Positions 1-11,259 are shown, counted from the first letter of the stretch. The stretch: 56,901 nt of DNA from DAOUBA01 sp034432855 (GCA_034432855.1 DAOUBA010000085.1:1-56901), one strand, 5' to 3'. Notes: generated by a model from the sequence alone, not told the origin. Program-made: numbers and translations.

Positions 1-28
1 CCGCCCGCCCAACCCCCGTCCTTACACT

Positions 29-61
29 CCCCTTTCCCCCCGCTCGGCGGGGGGAAAGGGG
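29..61. repeat. GC-rich palindromic repeat, copy 1
   Basis: Perfect 15-bp inverted repeat (arms 29-43 and 47-61, TCG loop) followed by a G-rich run to about 88. It lies downstream of the protease gene and could end its transcript. The same pyrimidine-run plus palindrome design recurs at 41261-41295, 51507-51546 and 54277-54312. Confidence 0.7.
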
Positions 62-132
62 CAGGGGGATAGGGGGGCTGAGCAGTTGCAAGCAAAAATG
101 TAAAGCGCGGCGACTCCCGAAACACGCTCGAC

Positions 133-2079
133 TTAACGTGACTTTCTGGTCATGCTGGAAGTTTCCATGACCCACGGCTGCACAGGTGGAGTGGAGGAGG
201 CCGCAAGGCCCGCCGTCTTCGAGAGGCTCACATCGTCCAGGAAGAAACTGCTGCTCAACGCCTCGTCGGTCGTGACGACGAAGCGCAGGTCCACCGTCTG
301 CCCGCGCCAGCCGCTCACGTCAATCTGCTGCAACACCCACCCGCTCGTATCGTTGCAGAGATCATAGGTCCAGAGCGTATGCGAGTCGAAGCGGACGTAC
401 GCATAATCGTAGCCGCACACGTCATCCGAAACGCTCCTGTACCAGTAATTGAGCATGGTCGCATTGGATGGGATCGTTACTTGTTGGAAGAGAATCGAGG
501 TCTCGTCATTATCGCCTCCCAACCATGCCAACCACTCACCGCTATGGGCGAGACTCAACTGGTATATGAGGGGGTATCCCTTGCTGGAAGATTCTCCCCA
601 CGAGCCATCGCGCCCGTTCTCGAAATTGCCATTGCGCAAGACCGGGTTCGTCTCATGGTTGCGCGCGACCAGCGGCAGGTAGACCCAGTGCGAGGGAGTG
701 AACGGTTGCGTATAGACGATGTAATTGGCCGCATAGCCCACGTTGGACGTGCCGTACCGGATCCACATATAGCCACTCTCGCCCCATTCTGTTCCCCAGG
801 AATTGCGCAGCCGCCATGCTTGCCTGGAATCATCCCAACCCACGAGGATGATGGCATGGTTGACCGCGTTGCTGCCACAGGCTATCGCCTCGTCGGTTTG
901 AAAGACGCCGCCGCTGTAATACTGGAAAGCGTTTCCTGCGCAAACCGCCGCGGCGACCGGGCCGTGGCCGTAGATCGCCTGCTTGATCGCGTCCGGCGAT
1001 GGGACACTGTCATCTTCTCCGACGTAACTCCAGGAGGAGATTTTGTATGGATGACCGTACGGCCCTCCGCAAGGGTCATCCCGTGCCACATAAGGGAACG
1101 ACGATTCCAACACCGCTCCGACGCCGCCGCTCCGAGACAATTTCATCCAATGATAATCGTGCGCAAACCAGCCCCCGACCTTGCAGCTATAGCCATCCGT
1201 GTTACAGGAAAGCAGGTATTGCTCCGAAAGATCAACGGTCAGGCTCTGCCGCCATCGAATCGCCGACTCGAGCAGCCCCACCGTCGCAAAGGCCCAACAA
1301 CTTCCACACCCCTGCTGCTGATCCTTCACCAGCGTACAGACTCCCTGGTCGCACCAGTTGAAGGTGGACGGCAAGGCTGCCGTAGAATGGGCAGGAGGCG
1401 GGGCAATCGCCACAGGTGACTCGGGCCGCGCAGTGTGAGATGGCAAGGGCAGGCTGAGTGCCGCGCAGGTCTCTGCCAGGCCGAAGCCTTCGGGCCGGAG
1501 CGAGATCGCCTGAACCGGCGGAACGTCCTCCCAGGGCCGCCGGTAGAGCAGGCGCACGGCGGCCTGCCCCGTAGCGGTCGCCGTGAGCCGGACGACCTGG
1601 ACTGCCGGAGCGCCCAGCCCCGCCGCGACCTGATGCGATTCCACGTCGCCGACCTGAGAAACGGCCCATCCGTCCGCCATCTCCCACGAATAGCCGGTGG
1701 ATGGGTTGCCCGGCAGCGTGAGCGTAAAGACCTCGCCCGCGCGCACCGCTCCGCTCAAATCCAGCGCGATGGGCCCCGCGAGTCGTTTATCGGCGCACGC
1801 GGCATCCAGCACCGTCTGGACAATCTCGCGCGGATCGTCACCCTCGGGCCCCAGCATCGCCGCAATCTCGGACGAGGCAATGCCTGCCGCGACGCGCGTC
1901 TCGCCCGCCCAATGCCCGTCTGAGCGCAAGGCGATCCGATATTCGACCAACGGTGAACTGTCGCCGGGTCGAGAAGCCGCCCTGGAATCCGGATTCCAGG
2001 GCGGTCCGACGGCGGAAACCAGACAGGTGACGACAATCAAGAGTGCCAGTACAACGTGGAATACCACTTTCCTGAACAT
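133..2079 (-). CDS. Secreted papain-family (C1A) cysteine protease with N-terminal chagasin-like (I42) inhibitor domain
   Basis: Predicted exported protein of 648 aa. An N-terminal hydrophobic signal or anchor segment is followed by an I42 chagasin-type domain showing its three loop motifs in order: NPSTGYSW, a GLG turn and RPWE. A peptidase C1A domain follows, with catalytic Cys in QGCGSCWAFA, His in VNHAIILVGW and Asn in RNSWGTEWG. The last ~160 aa start with NGNFENG and look like a beta-sandwich or carbohydrate-binding module. I chose the ATG at 2079 because AAAGGAG lies 6 nt upstream; a GTG at 2097 is in frame but overlaps that site. Fusing a protease to its own inhibitor type suggests autoinhibition or a prodomain role (inference). 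Confidence 0.9.
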   Translation of the reverse strand: MFRKVVFHVVLALLIVVTCLVSAVGPPWNPDSRAASRPGDSSPLVEYRIALRSDGHWAGETRVAAGIASSEIAAMLGPEGDDPREIVQTVLDAACADKRLAGPIALDLSGAVRAGEVFTLTLPGNPSTGYSWEMADGWAVSQVGDVESHQVAAGLGAPAVQVVRLTATATGQAAVRLLYRRPWEDVPPVQAISLRPEGFGLAETCAALSLPLPSHTARPESPVAIAPPPAHSTAALPSTFNWCDQGVCTLVKDQQQGCGSCWAFATVGLLESAIRWRQSLTVDLSEQYLLSCNTDGYSCKVGGWFAHDYHWMKLSRSGGVGAVLESSFPYVARDDPCGGPYGHPYKISSWSYVGEDDSVPSPDAIKQAIYGHGPVAAAVCAGNAFQYYSGGVFQTDEAIACGSNAVNHAIILVGWDDSRQAWRLRNSWGTEWGESGYMWIRYGTSNVGYAANYIVYTQPFTPSHWVYLPLVARNHETNPVLRNGNFENGRDGSWGESSSKGYPLIYQLSLAHSGEWLAWLGGDNDETSILFQQVTIPSNATMLNYWYRSVSDDVCGYDYAYVRFDSHTLWTYDLCNDTSGWVLQQIDVSGWRGQTVDLRFVVTTDEALSSSFFLDDVSLSKTAGLAASSTPPVQPWVMETSSMTRKSR

Positions 2080-2157
2080 AGTCATCTCCTTTGCCACATA
2101 GGATACACCAAATAGCAGGTAATGGCAATGGGAATTGCGGGCTACCGGCGCGGATGC

Positions 2158-3240
2158 TCAGTAATCACGCGAAAGCAGATGACGATTGCCGATGCGCACG
2201 GTGCGCAGGCCCGCCGCGCGCGCAGCAGCCTCGGCCTCTTCCGCGTGGCGCACCGAGGTACACGGCAGATCGTGGAAGAGAAAGTTGGGCGCAAAGCCCA
2301 GCAGGACGTAGGGGATCGCCGGGTCGAGTGAGGCAATGAAACGGGCAATGTGCCCTACCTCATCGGCGTCCACGTAACCGGGCACCAAGAGCGTGCTGGC
2401 AACGATGGGCGGCGGATCGGGCCGTTCGACGAAGCGGGCCGCCGCATGGGCAAAATTCTCCAGCGTCTGCGCATTGCCGACGCCGGTGAGGGCGCGGTGC
2501 AGCGCATCGTCGAGCGCCTTGAGATCGAACTTGACGCAACCGCCGGTAGCCAGCGAGAGCTCCACTGCGCGCGCCATCAGACGCGGATGGGCGGTGCCGT
2601 TGGTCTCCCAACAGACGACGACGCCGCGTTCGGCCAGCAGGCGGCCGGCGGCCAGCGCATGGGCCATCTGGCCGGCCGGGTCGCCGCCGAAGTAGCAGAC
2701 GCAGTAAGTATGTGGGTTGGCGGCCTCGGCCAACTTGGCGGCGCTCAAGCCATCCGAACGGGCGGCGTCCACCTCGCGGAAATGCCAGTTCTGGCAGAAG
2801 AGGCAATCCACCGTACAGGCGGCGTAGAATACGGCCAGGTTGTGCTTGCCACGTTGCGCGTGCCCTGCGCAGAACGGGTCGGCGACGCAGTTGGTGGGCA
2901 GGGGGTCACGGTACCAGTGGAGGAGGCCGCGCTCCGGCGTCCCTGCCAGGTGACGCAATCTGCCCCCGCGCACCTCGCGCAGGCCGCAGTAGCCGCGCTC
3001 CCCCTCGCCGATGACGCACTCTTGTGCGCACAGTCCGCAGCGTCGGCCTCCTTCCGTGCGCGGCGCGCGCTCCGGTAAACCGAATGGGCGGCGGGCAGCG
3101 GCGTGGGCCTCGTCGGCAACCGCCAGTGCTTCCTGTGGCCGGCTACGGATGCAGCGCAGGCATGCACCCAGTTGAGAGGCAATGAGGCGCGAGCGAGCGC
3201 CGCACAGTCTACACACTTGCCCGGGTAAAACTCGATCCAT
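2158..3240 (-). CDS. Radical SAM protein related to pyruvate formate-lyase activases
   Basis: About 360 aa. The radical SAM cluster motif CX3CX2C is visible as CTVDCLFC. Before it come two cysteine pairs near the N-terminus (CRLCGA, CLRC) and a second cysteine-rich stretch (CGLCAQECVIGEGERGYCGL), the layout of PflA-like or AmmeMemoRadiSam-type proteins, which cleave S-adenosylmethionine to make a substrate or glycyl radical. The substrate cannot be told. The start is uncertain: ATG at 3240 or GTG at 3258 in the same frame, neither with a clear ribosome-binding site. No partner glycyl-radical enzyme is in the window. It follows the toroid/GAF genes on the same strand. Confidence 0.8.
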   Translation of the reverse strand: MDRVLPGQVCRLCGARSRLIASQLGACLRCIRSRPQEALAVADEAHAAARRPFGLPERAPRTEGGRRCGLCAQECVIGEGERGYCGLREVRGGRLRHLAGTPERGLLHWYRDPLPTNCVADPFCAGHAQRGKHNLAVFYAACTVDCLFCQNWHFREVDAARSDGLSAAKLAEAANPHTYCVCYFGGDPAGQMAHALAAGRLLAERGVVVCWETNGTAHPRLMARAVELSLATGGCVKFDLKALDDALHRALTGVGNAQTLENFAHAAARFVERPDPPPIVASTLLVPGYVDADEVGHIARFIASLDPAIPYVLLGFAPNFLFHDLPCTSVRHAEEAEAAARAAGLRTVRIGNRHLLSRDY

Positions 3241-3270
3241 TGCCGCATGGTCACACACGGTAAGAAACCG

Positions 3271-4281
3271 CTACTGCCGCCTCAATGAAACACATCCCGG
3301 TCGAACCGACCGTTGGCCTGCCTTTAGCATACGTGCCGCGCGCAGCGTGACCCACTTGCTGGGTTTCCCCTTCTCCTCGACGTCGGCCCACATCTTGCCG
3401 TTGTAACTGTACTCCATCTTCCAGCGCCCCTGCGCATCCTGCTTGGAGAGCACAAGCTCAACGGCTTTGTCCAGGCGCGGATCGCCGCCCCGCCCCGCCT
3501 CGACCAACGCTTCCAGGTTCAAGAGCACGTCGGTCACGTACCCCAGCGGGTAGCCGAACCTGAACCAACTGGAACTGATGCGCTCTTTGTAGGGATAGTC
3601 GGCGCGGGCCACATCGTAGCGCAGCAGGAAATCGGCACAGGCCGCGATAGCGGCTTCGATGACGGGTGTGCGTCCTTCTGGCGGAACGCGGTTGAGTGCC
3701 CACAGCACGCGCACCGCGCCCCAGGCGCAAGGGAGACCGTAGTTGGCCGAACAGACGAAGCCGGGGGCTTGGATACCGCTCTTGCGATACCAACCGTACC
3801 CGTCGCCGGTGACGGAGCGGGCCAGCGCCTCGATCGCCCGCTCCAACCGCTCGTCGCCCCAGTACCCCAGGTCCAAGAGCGCCCGCACAAGGTTCCCCCA
3901 CAGGCAATGGACGGTCGCGCCGGGGGTACCGTTGCAGGAAAAGCCGCCGCTTTCCGCCTGAGCATGGGCAAAGACGTGTTCGACGCCGCGGCGCACGCGC
4001 TCGTCGCGTCCGTCGGCGCCTAGTTGCGCAAGAAAGATCAGCGACCAGAGCGTGGAGCGGTACTTGGGGGTGTAGCCAGGGCCGGGCTTGACCCAGTAGC
4101 CGGCCGGGTACTGCGCGTCGAGGATGGCCGGGACCGGCCCCGTGCGCATCACGTCAGCCTGCGCGGCGACGACTTCGGGGTCGTCGGCGGGACGGTCGAG
4201 CAGGTCGCGCAGCGCGAAATAGCGCACGCCAGGGTTGGCCTCGTCCGGCGCCAGCAGCCACGAGAGCGGATCGCCTCTCAC
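3271..4281 (-). CDS. Alpha/alpha-toroid (terpene-cyclase/prenyltransferase-fold-like) protein, paralog of 4897-5853
   Basis: 336 aa. It shares with the 4897-5853 product the order of conserved blocks: WLL near the N-terminus, RYxxLRDLLDRP, YTPKYxSTxWxLxFLAxLGADGxDER, a C-G-NLV block, CAWGAxRxLWxL, FPL/YPL-YxxDxLxxLxAL and KWVTLxAxxxLK. Repeated helical segments with Trp and Gly at turns fit a squalene-cyclase-like toroid, but no DXDD-type catalytic motif is evident, so an enzyme role is unproven. The GTG start at 4281 overlaps the stop of the GAF gene by 4 nt (GTGA), which implies translational coupling. Confidence 0.75.
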   Translation of the reverse strand: MRGDPLSWLLAPDEANPGVRYFALRDLLDRPADDPEVVAAQADVMRTGPVPAILDAQYPAGYWVKPGPGYTPKYRSTLWSLIFLAQLGADGRDERVRRGVEHVFAHAQAESGGFSCNGTPGATVHCLWGNLVRALLDLGYWGDERLERAIEALARSVTGDGYGWYRKSGIQAPGFVCSANYGLPCAWGAVRVLWALNRVPPEGRTPVIEAAIAACADFLLRYDVARADYPYKERISSSWFRFGYPLGYVTDVLLNLEALVEAGRGGDPRLDKAVELVLSKQDAQGRWKMEYSYNGKMWADVEEKGKPSKWVTLRAARMLKAGQRSVRPGCVSLRRQ

Positions 4282-4907
4282 TCGGTTGCCTTCACCTGCT
4301 CCGCGGCCGTCGAAACTGCGTAATCCAGCGCAGAGGCTGCCAGTGTGGCCAGGATGGAAAGCAGGCTGGCATCTTCCTCGGTAAAGTTCTCACCGGTGCG
4401 CTTGTTGATCACCTCGATCACGCCCAGGACACGGCCGCGCGCGACCAGTGGCACCGCTACCATCGAGTGCGTCTCGAAGGCAAAACGCTCATCCACATCG
4501 GTCATAAAGCGCGAGTCGGCGCGCACGTTATTGACGATGGCGGGTTTGGCGTTCTCGGCTACCCAGCCGGCGATTCCTTTTCGGCGGTTGAACCGATAAC
4601 CAGGAAGTGCTTCGCGCCGGATGCCATGCACCAACACGAACACCAGTTCGTCTGTTTCCTCATCCACCAGCATGAGCGAGCCATCGCTGGCGTCCAGCAA
4701 CGCCAGGGCGAATTCCAGCGTCTCGTCCAGCAGGGCCAGGATGTCCTGCTCTGGGGTGAACTGGTGGACGGCCTTTTGGAACTCGCGCAGAGCGCCGATG
4801 TGGCGGCGCAGAGTGCGTACCTCGTCCGAAAGCCGCCTGTTCTCCTCTTTGAGTTGCGCACACTCTTGCTGGAGAAAACGCACGAATTGGCTATCCTCAG
4901 TCGCCAT
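4278..4907 (-). CDS. GAF-domain protein with N-terminal coiled coil
   Basis: 209 aa. Residues ~1-45 are a heptad-rich coiled coil (FLQQECAQLKEENRRLSDE). From ~50 to 195 there is a GAF domain with typical features: a LLDASDGSLMLVDEET strand region, GIAGWVAEN and SMVAVPLVARGRVLGVIEV. GAF domains bind small ligands or mediate dimerisation. No output domain is attached, so it may act on a partner. A ribosome-binding site GGAGGGAGC precedes the ATG. It overlaps the upstream toroid gene by 11 nt and the downstream toroid gene by 4 nt, making a tightly coupled three-gene unit. Confidence 0.85.
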   Translation of the reverse strand: MATEDSQFVRFLQQECAQLKEENRRLSDEVRTLRRHIGALREFQKAVHQFTPEQDILALLDETLEFALALLDASDGSLMLVDEETDELVFVLVHGIRREALPGYRFNRRKGIAGWVAENAKPAIVNNVRADSRFMTDVDERFAFETHSMVAVPLVARGRVLGVIEVINKRTGENFTEEDASLLSILATLAASALDYAVSTAAEQVKATE

Positions 4908-5853
4908 TGCTCCCTCCTGATTCCGATTTCTGCAACTGCGCTTTGATGACGTATAACGCCTGCCAGGTGACCCACTTGCTGGGACGGCGGTTTTCCTCTA
5001 ACGGTGTCCATATCCGGCTCTGGTAGGGGCTGACGCCATCCCAGCGCCCATCTTCACGCCGCTGCTCCTCCAGCCAGCGCAACGCCTTACGAAAGGCGGG
5101 CTTTTCCCCTATCCGGCCCAGATCGGCCAGTGCACGCAGGGTAAAGAGCACATCGGCCTGATAGAAGAGGGGAAAGTTCAGACGATCCCAGAGTTTGTGA
5201 CGCGTGCCGCTCGTGGGGCAATTCCCTTTGTAGAGTTTGAAGCGGCCCAGGAAACGCACGCCGCTCTCGATGGCCGCGTTCACCGCGTCGCTGCGCTCAT
5301 CAGCGGGAATATGCCCCAGGCCCCACAGCGCCCGCGCCGCACCCCAGGCGCAGGGCAGGTCGCCATTGATCTTGCAGCACCATTTCCCTGCCGTCCCCGC
5401 ATGCGCCAGCGCCGCTTCGAACTCGCGCACCCGCTCGTCTTGTGCATAGCCCAGCGCGTGTAGGTAACCGACCAGGTTGCCATGAAAACAAGGGTAGATA
5501 GCGAATCTCTTCTCCCGACTCACCTCGTCGATCATCCGCCGGCAGGCCGCGGCGATGCGCTCATCCTGCCCGTCGGCGGCCAGTTCCGCCAGGAGAAGCA
5601 ACTGCCAATGAGTGGAAGTGTACTTGGGAGTGTAGTAACTTCGCTCTCCTTGCCAGCGGCCATTGCCACCATAGTGGGAGAGAATCTCGGCTGCCGGGCC
5701 GCGCTCCATAACCGTCCGGCGGGTCTCGAGCACCACAGGGTCTTGCGCCGGCCGATCCAGCAGCCGGGTTAGCGTCCAATAGCGCACAGAAGGATCGGAA
5801 TTCTCCAGCAGCCAGGGAATGACGTCGGAGTAAAGCACCTGGATCCAATCCAT
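4897..5853 (-). CDS. Alpha/alpha-toroid (terpene-cyclase-fold-like) protein, paralog of 3271-4281
   Basis: 318 aa from the ATG at 5853. The frame is open to 5910, but the upstream stretch overlaps the predicted minus-strand promoter (5889-5917), so the shorter start, preceded by a GAGG motif, is preferred. Conserved blocks match the second toroid protein (RYWTLTRLLDRPAQDP, YTPKYTSTHWQLLLLAELAADGQDERI, CAWGAARALWGLGH, KWVTWQALYVIK). Function unknown. It is the first gene of the toroid-GAF-toroid unit. Confidence 0.75.
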   Translation of the reverse strand: MDWIQVLYSDVIPWLLENSDPSVRYWTLTRLLDRPAQDPVVLETRRTVMERGPAAEILSHYGGNGRWQGERSYYTPKYTSTHWQLLLLAELAADGQDERIAAACRRMIDEVSREKRFAIYPCFHGNLVGYLHALGYAQDERVREFEAALAHAGTAGKWCCKINGDLPCAWGAARALWGLGHIPADERSDAVNAAIESGVRFLGRFKLYKGNCPTSGTRHKLWDRLNFPLFYQADVLFTLRALADLGRIGEKPAFRKALRWLEEQRREDGRWDGVSPYQSRIWTPLEENRRPSKWVTWQALYVIKAQLQKSESGGSNGD

Positions 5854-5888
5854 CTTCTGCGCCTCAAGTGAGCCCTGCGACAAATTGT

Positions 5889-5917
5889 ACTGTACACCAA
5901 TTGGGCACAATTGTCAA
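5889..5917 (-). promoter_or_regulatory. Promoter for toroid-GAF-toroid unit
   Basis: On the minus strand: TTGACA (5917-5912), 17-nt spacer, TACAGT (5894-5889), about 35 nt before the ATG at 5853. It overlaps the divergent plus-strand promoter of the mannosidase operon and contains CAATTG palindromes at 5898-5903, 5908-5913 and 5915-5920, which could be a shared operator. Confidence 0.6.
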
Positions 5918-5939
5918 TTGCCCCCTTTACCTATATAAT
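5911..5939 (+). promoter_or_regulatory. Promoter for beta-mannosidase operon
   Basis: TTGTCA (5911-5916), 17-nt spacer, TATAAT (5934-5939), followed by an AGAGGAG ribosome-binding site and the ATG at 5966. Confidence 0.7.
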
Positions 5940-5965
5940 CAAGCCCGGCATCAGAGGAGACCAGG

Positions 5966-8473
<2,508 letters not shown>

Positions 8474-8486
8474 CGGGGAAGTGAGA

Positions 8487-9188
8487 ATGGTGGGAACTGT
8501 TTTCATTACCGGCGCCGACAAAGGGCTGGGTTTCTCGCTCGCGGAGAAATTCCTGAGCGAAGGCTTTCGCGTCTTTGCCGGCCAGTACGGCACAGGCGAT
8601 CGGCTGCAGGCGCTGGCCGCTCGCTCCCCGCAAATGCTGACTACTGTGCCGTTAGACGTGACAGACACCGAGTCCGTCCGTCAGGCCGCCCGTACCGTCG
8701 CCAGGCTGACGGACGCGCTGGACATTCTGATCAATAACGCTGCTGTGTATCTGGAAGGCGACCGTCCCGCGCTGGAGGACGATCCTGAATCTCACTGGTT
8801 ACAGACATTGAATGTGAACACGCTTGGCCCTCTGCGTGTGACCAAGCAGTTCCTCCCGTTGCTGGCAAAGGGGCGACGCAAGATGCTCATAAACATCTCC
8901 TCCGAAGCCGGCAGCATTGCCGATTGCTGGCGCGACCGCGAATACGCCTATTGCATGTCCAAGGCTGCGCTCAACATGCAATCCAGGATTCTCCACAACT
9001 ATCTCTCCCCACGCGGCTTCCGCGTGCTGGCCGTGCATCCCGGCTGGATGCGCACCGACATGGGTGGGCCGAACGCCGACCTTGATCCAGACGAGTCTGC
9101 TGCTGGCATCTTCCAGTTGGCGACGCGGGACTGGTCGCCAGATGATCCTATCTATGTGGACTACCAGGGCAGACCGATGCGTTGGTAG
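8487..9188 (+). CDS. Short-chain dehydrogenase/reductase (SDR)
   Basis: 233 aa classical SDR. The Rossmann motif TGADKGLG sits at the N-terminus, NNA after the fourth strand, and the catalytic Ser and YxxxK in INISSEAG and YCMSKAAL. It should use NAD(P)H to reduce or oxidise a sugar or other carbonyl; substrate unknown. ATG at 8487 is preferred; an in-frame GTG two codons earlier overlaps the GGGGAAG ribosome-binding site. It starts 13 nt after the mannosidase stop, so it is in the same operon. Confidence 0.88.
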   Translation: MVGTVFITGADKGLGFSLAEKFLSEGFRVFAGQYGTGDRLQALAARSPQMLTTVPLDVTDTESVRQAARTVARLTDALDILINNAAVYLEGDRPALEDDPESHWLQTLNVNTLGPLRVTKQFLPLLAKGRRKMLINISSEAGSIADCWRDREYAYCMSKAALNMQSRILHNYLSPRGFRVLAVHPGWMRTDMGGPNADLDPDESAAGIFQLATRDWSPDDPIYVDYQGRPMRW

Positions 9189-9201
9189 ATTTGGAGGCGC
9201 A

Positions 9202-9867
9202 ATGAACGAGAAAAGCATCCTGATCATCCTTGGAGGCACGTGGCACGATTTCGACGGCTTCACCACCGTCATGCGTCCTGTATTCGAGGACGCGGGCTAC
9301 AGGGTAGCGCCCACTTATGACTTTGACGTATTGACTCGCCTGGGCGGAAGCGATTACGACGTGACGTTGCTCTATACGTGCGTCGGCGAAGTCCGTGACG
9401 ATCCAGACGCTAAAACGGCTCCGGGCTTCAGCGAGGCTCAGGCCACTGGCCTGTTGGAATGGGTACGCGGTGGCGGAGGACTGCTCGCCGCACACGCGGC
9501 TACGGTCGCCGGCCAGTCCAGCCCCGTGCTCAAGGCCCTGCTCGGCGGCGTATTCGTGACCCATCCGCCCCAATTCGCCTTCACCGTCTACCCCCTCTAC
9601 TGCGAGCATCCCATCACCGCCGGCCTCGAAGCCTTCACCGTGCGTGACGAACTCTACATGCAGGCATACGACGCGACCGTCGAGATCCATGCCGTTACGA
9701 TAGATCGCGGCGTGGCTTATCCGATGGTGTGGAGCCGTTGCGAAGGTCAGGGGCGCGTGGCTCATGTCGCATTGGGGCACGGGCCCGAAGTATGGAATCT
9801 CCCACCCTATCAACGACTGATGCTGCAAACCGCAAATTGGCTGAGCGAACAGCGTGATGGAGAATGA
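9202..9867 (+). CDS. ThuA-like domain protein (trehalose utilization type)
   Basis: 221 aa from the ATG at 9202, preceded by TTTGGAGG. The frame is open upstream, but that part overlaps the SDR gene. The fold reads as a ThuA/type-1 glutamine-amidotransferase-like protein: ILIILGGTWHDFDGF, GGGGLLAAHAA and VAHVALGHGPEVWNLP are family features. ThuA proteins are tied to disaccharide oxidation in rhizobia; the exact reaction is not known. Its stop overlaps the next ATG (ATGA). Confidence 0.85.
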   Translation: MNEKSILIILGGTWHDFDGFTTVMRPVFEDAGYRVAPTYDFDVLTRLGGSDYDVTLLYTCVGEVRDDPDAKTAPGFSEAQATGLLEWVRGGGGLLAAHAATVAGQSSPVLKALLGGVFVTHPPQFAFTVYPLYCEHPITAGLEAFTVRDELYMQAYDATVEIHAVTIDRGVAYPMVWSRCEGQGRVAHVALGHGPEVWNLPPYQRLMLQTANWLSEQRDGE

Positions 9868-11069
9868 CGGACCGGGCTCTACTACAGACCTACATCCACA
9901 AAGCCGAAACGGAACTGCGCCAGGATATCCTCCCATTCTGGATCAAGCACACAGTTGATCGTGAACGCGGCGGATTCTATGGCAGCATCACCAACGATCT
10001 GATCGTGGACCGCGATGCTCCCAGGGGCGCGCTCCTCACCTCGCGTATCCTGTGGGCCTACTCTGCCGCCTATCGCCGCTATCACGCGCCAGAATACTTA
10101 GAGACGGCGCGTTGGGCCTACGACGATCTGGCGCGCTTTTGGGACAGCGAATATGGGGGGTTCTACTGGATGACCAACGCAGAAGGTCATCCGCTCAATC
10201 AGCGCAAGCAGGTCTATGGTCAGGCGTTCGGTATCTACGCGCTCGCCGAGTATTTCCGGGCCACCGGAGAGGACCAGGCGCTACGCCAGGCGATAGATCT
10301 CTTTCGGATTCTGGAGGAGTACAGTCACGACCCGGAGCACAAGGGCTACTTTGAGGCCTATACCCGTGACTGGCGTCTGGAGACCGACCTCCGGCTGAGC
10401 GAAATAGACATGAACGAGAAAAAGTCGATGAACACCCACCTGCACGTTATGGAGGCCTTTACCAACCTGCTGCGAATATGGGATGATGCCCTCCTGCGTG
10501 AGAGACAGACCGAGTTGATCGAGGCTATGATGGAACACGTTGTGGATCCGCATACCTGCCACCTCATCCCGTTCTTCGATGAACGCTGGCGCCCCAGGTC
10601 GGATCACATCTCGTTCGGCCACGATATTGAGGCGAGTTGGCTGTTGGTGGAGGCGGCGGAAGTGGCAGGAGAGCGCAGGCTGATTGAAGCGACCAGGCCG
10701 CTCGCCGTGCGCATGGCCCAGGCGGTGTACGACGAGGCGCTGGCGCCAAACGGCGGCCTACTGTACGAGGCGACCCTACAACACGGCGTCACGCAATCGC
10801 ACACCGAGTGGTGGCCGCAGGCAGAGGCCGTCGTCGGATTCCTCAACGCCCACCAAATTTCATCCGAGCCACACTTTCTGGATGCTGCCCTGCGCTGCTG
10901 GGACTATATCGAGCAACATCTCGTTGACCGCGAGCACGGCGAATGGTTCCGCGCCGTAACCCGCGACGGTGCGGTAAAAACGGATGAACTCAAGGTGAGT
11001 TTCTGGAAGTGCCCATACCACAACGGCCGGGCTTGTATGGAGATGAGCGAGAGGCTGGCAATGCTTTGA
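9864..11069 (+). CDS. N-acylglucosamine 2-epimerase family; probably cellobiose/mannobiose 2-epimerase
   Basis: 401 aa, (alpha/alpha)6 barrel of the AGE family. The blocks MNTHLHVMEAFTNL, SFGHDIEASWLL and SHTEWWPQAEAVVGF contain the His residues known to act in cellobiose 2-epimerases, which invert C2 of the reducing-end sugar in beta-1,4 disaccharides. Beside a beta-mannosidase, a role in beta-mannobiose or manno-oligosaccharide use is the best guess. Start codon overlaps the ThuA stop by 4 nt. Last gene of the operon. Confidence 0.88.
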   Translation: MTDRALLQTYIHKAETELRQDILPFWIKHTVDRERGGFYGSITNDLIVDRDAPRGALLTSRILWAYSAAYRRYHAPEYLETARWAYDDLARFWDSEYGGFYWMTNAEGHPLNQRKQVYGQAFGIYALAEYFRATGEDQALRQAIDLFRILEEYSHDPEHKGYFEAYTRDWRLETDLRLSEIDMNEKKSMNTHLHVMEAFTNLLRIWDDALLRERQTELIEAMMEHVVDPHTCHLIPFFDERWRPRSDHISFGHDIEASWLLVEAAEVAGERRLIEATRPLAVRMAQAVYDEALAPNGGLLYEATLQHGVTQSHTEWWPQAEAVVGFLNAHQISSEPHFLDAALRCWDYIEQHLVDREHGEWFRAVTRDGAVKTDELKVSFWKCPYHNGRACMEMSERLAML

Positions 11070-11112
11070 CGTCCCATCAGGGATGTGATAAAATTGAAAT
11101 AGCTGGCGTTCA

Positions 11113-11247
11113 GCGATTGAAATCGCCTCTTGAAGGCTCTTAGCCGGGCGTCCACCTGCGTGGACGCTGCCGCAGCGACCGCGTAGGCGGTCGCCCGGCG
11201 CGCAGGGGCGCAGTGCACTGCGCCCCTACAGGCGCGGTTTCAACCGC
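11113..11247. repeat. Cluster of five adjacent hairpins (REP/MITE-like element)
   Basis: Intergenic between convergent genes. Perfect inverted repeats at 11113-11126, 11148-11167, 11175-11194, 11204-11227 and 11234-11247. An outer 8-bp stem (11143-11150 with 11192-11199) encloses the second and third hairpins as a branched structure. The first and last hairpins resemble each other as inverted ends (GCGATTGAAATCGC and GCGGTTTCAACCGC), so this may be a small non-autonomous mobile repeat; it may also end both flanking transcripts. Confidence 0.65.
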
Positions 11248-11259
11248 CTGCCTGAGCAG

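Noticed and set aside
379..1419. 346-codon plus-strand frame opposite the protease gene
   Set aside because: The minus-strand protease is complete with all catalytic motifs; the plus frame shows none.
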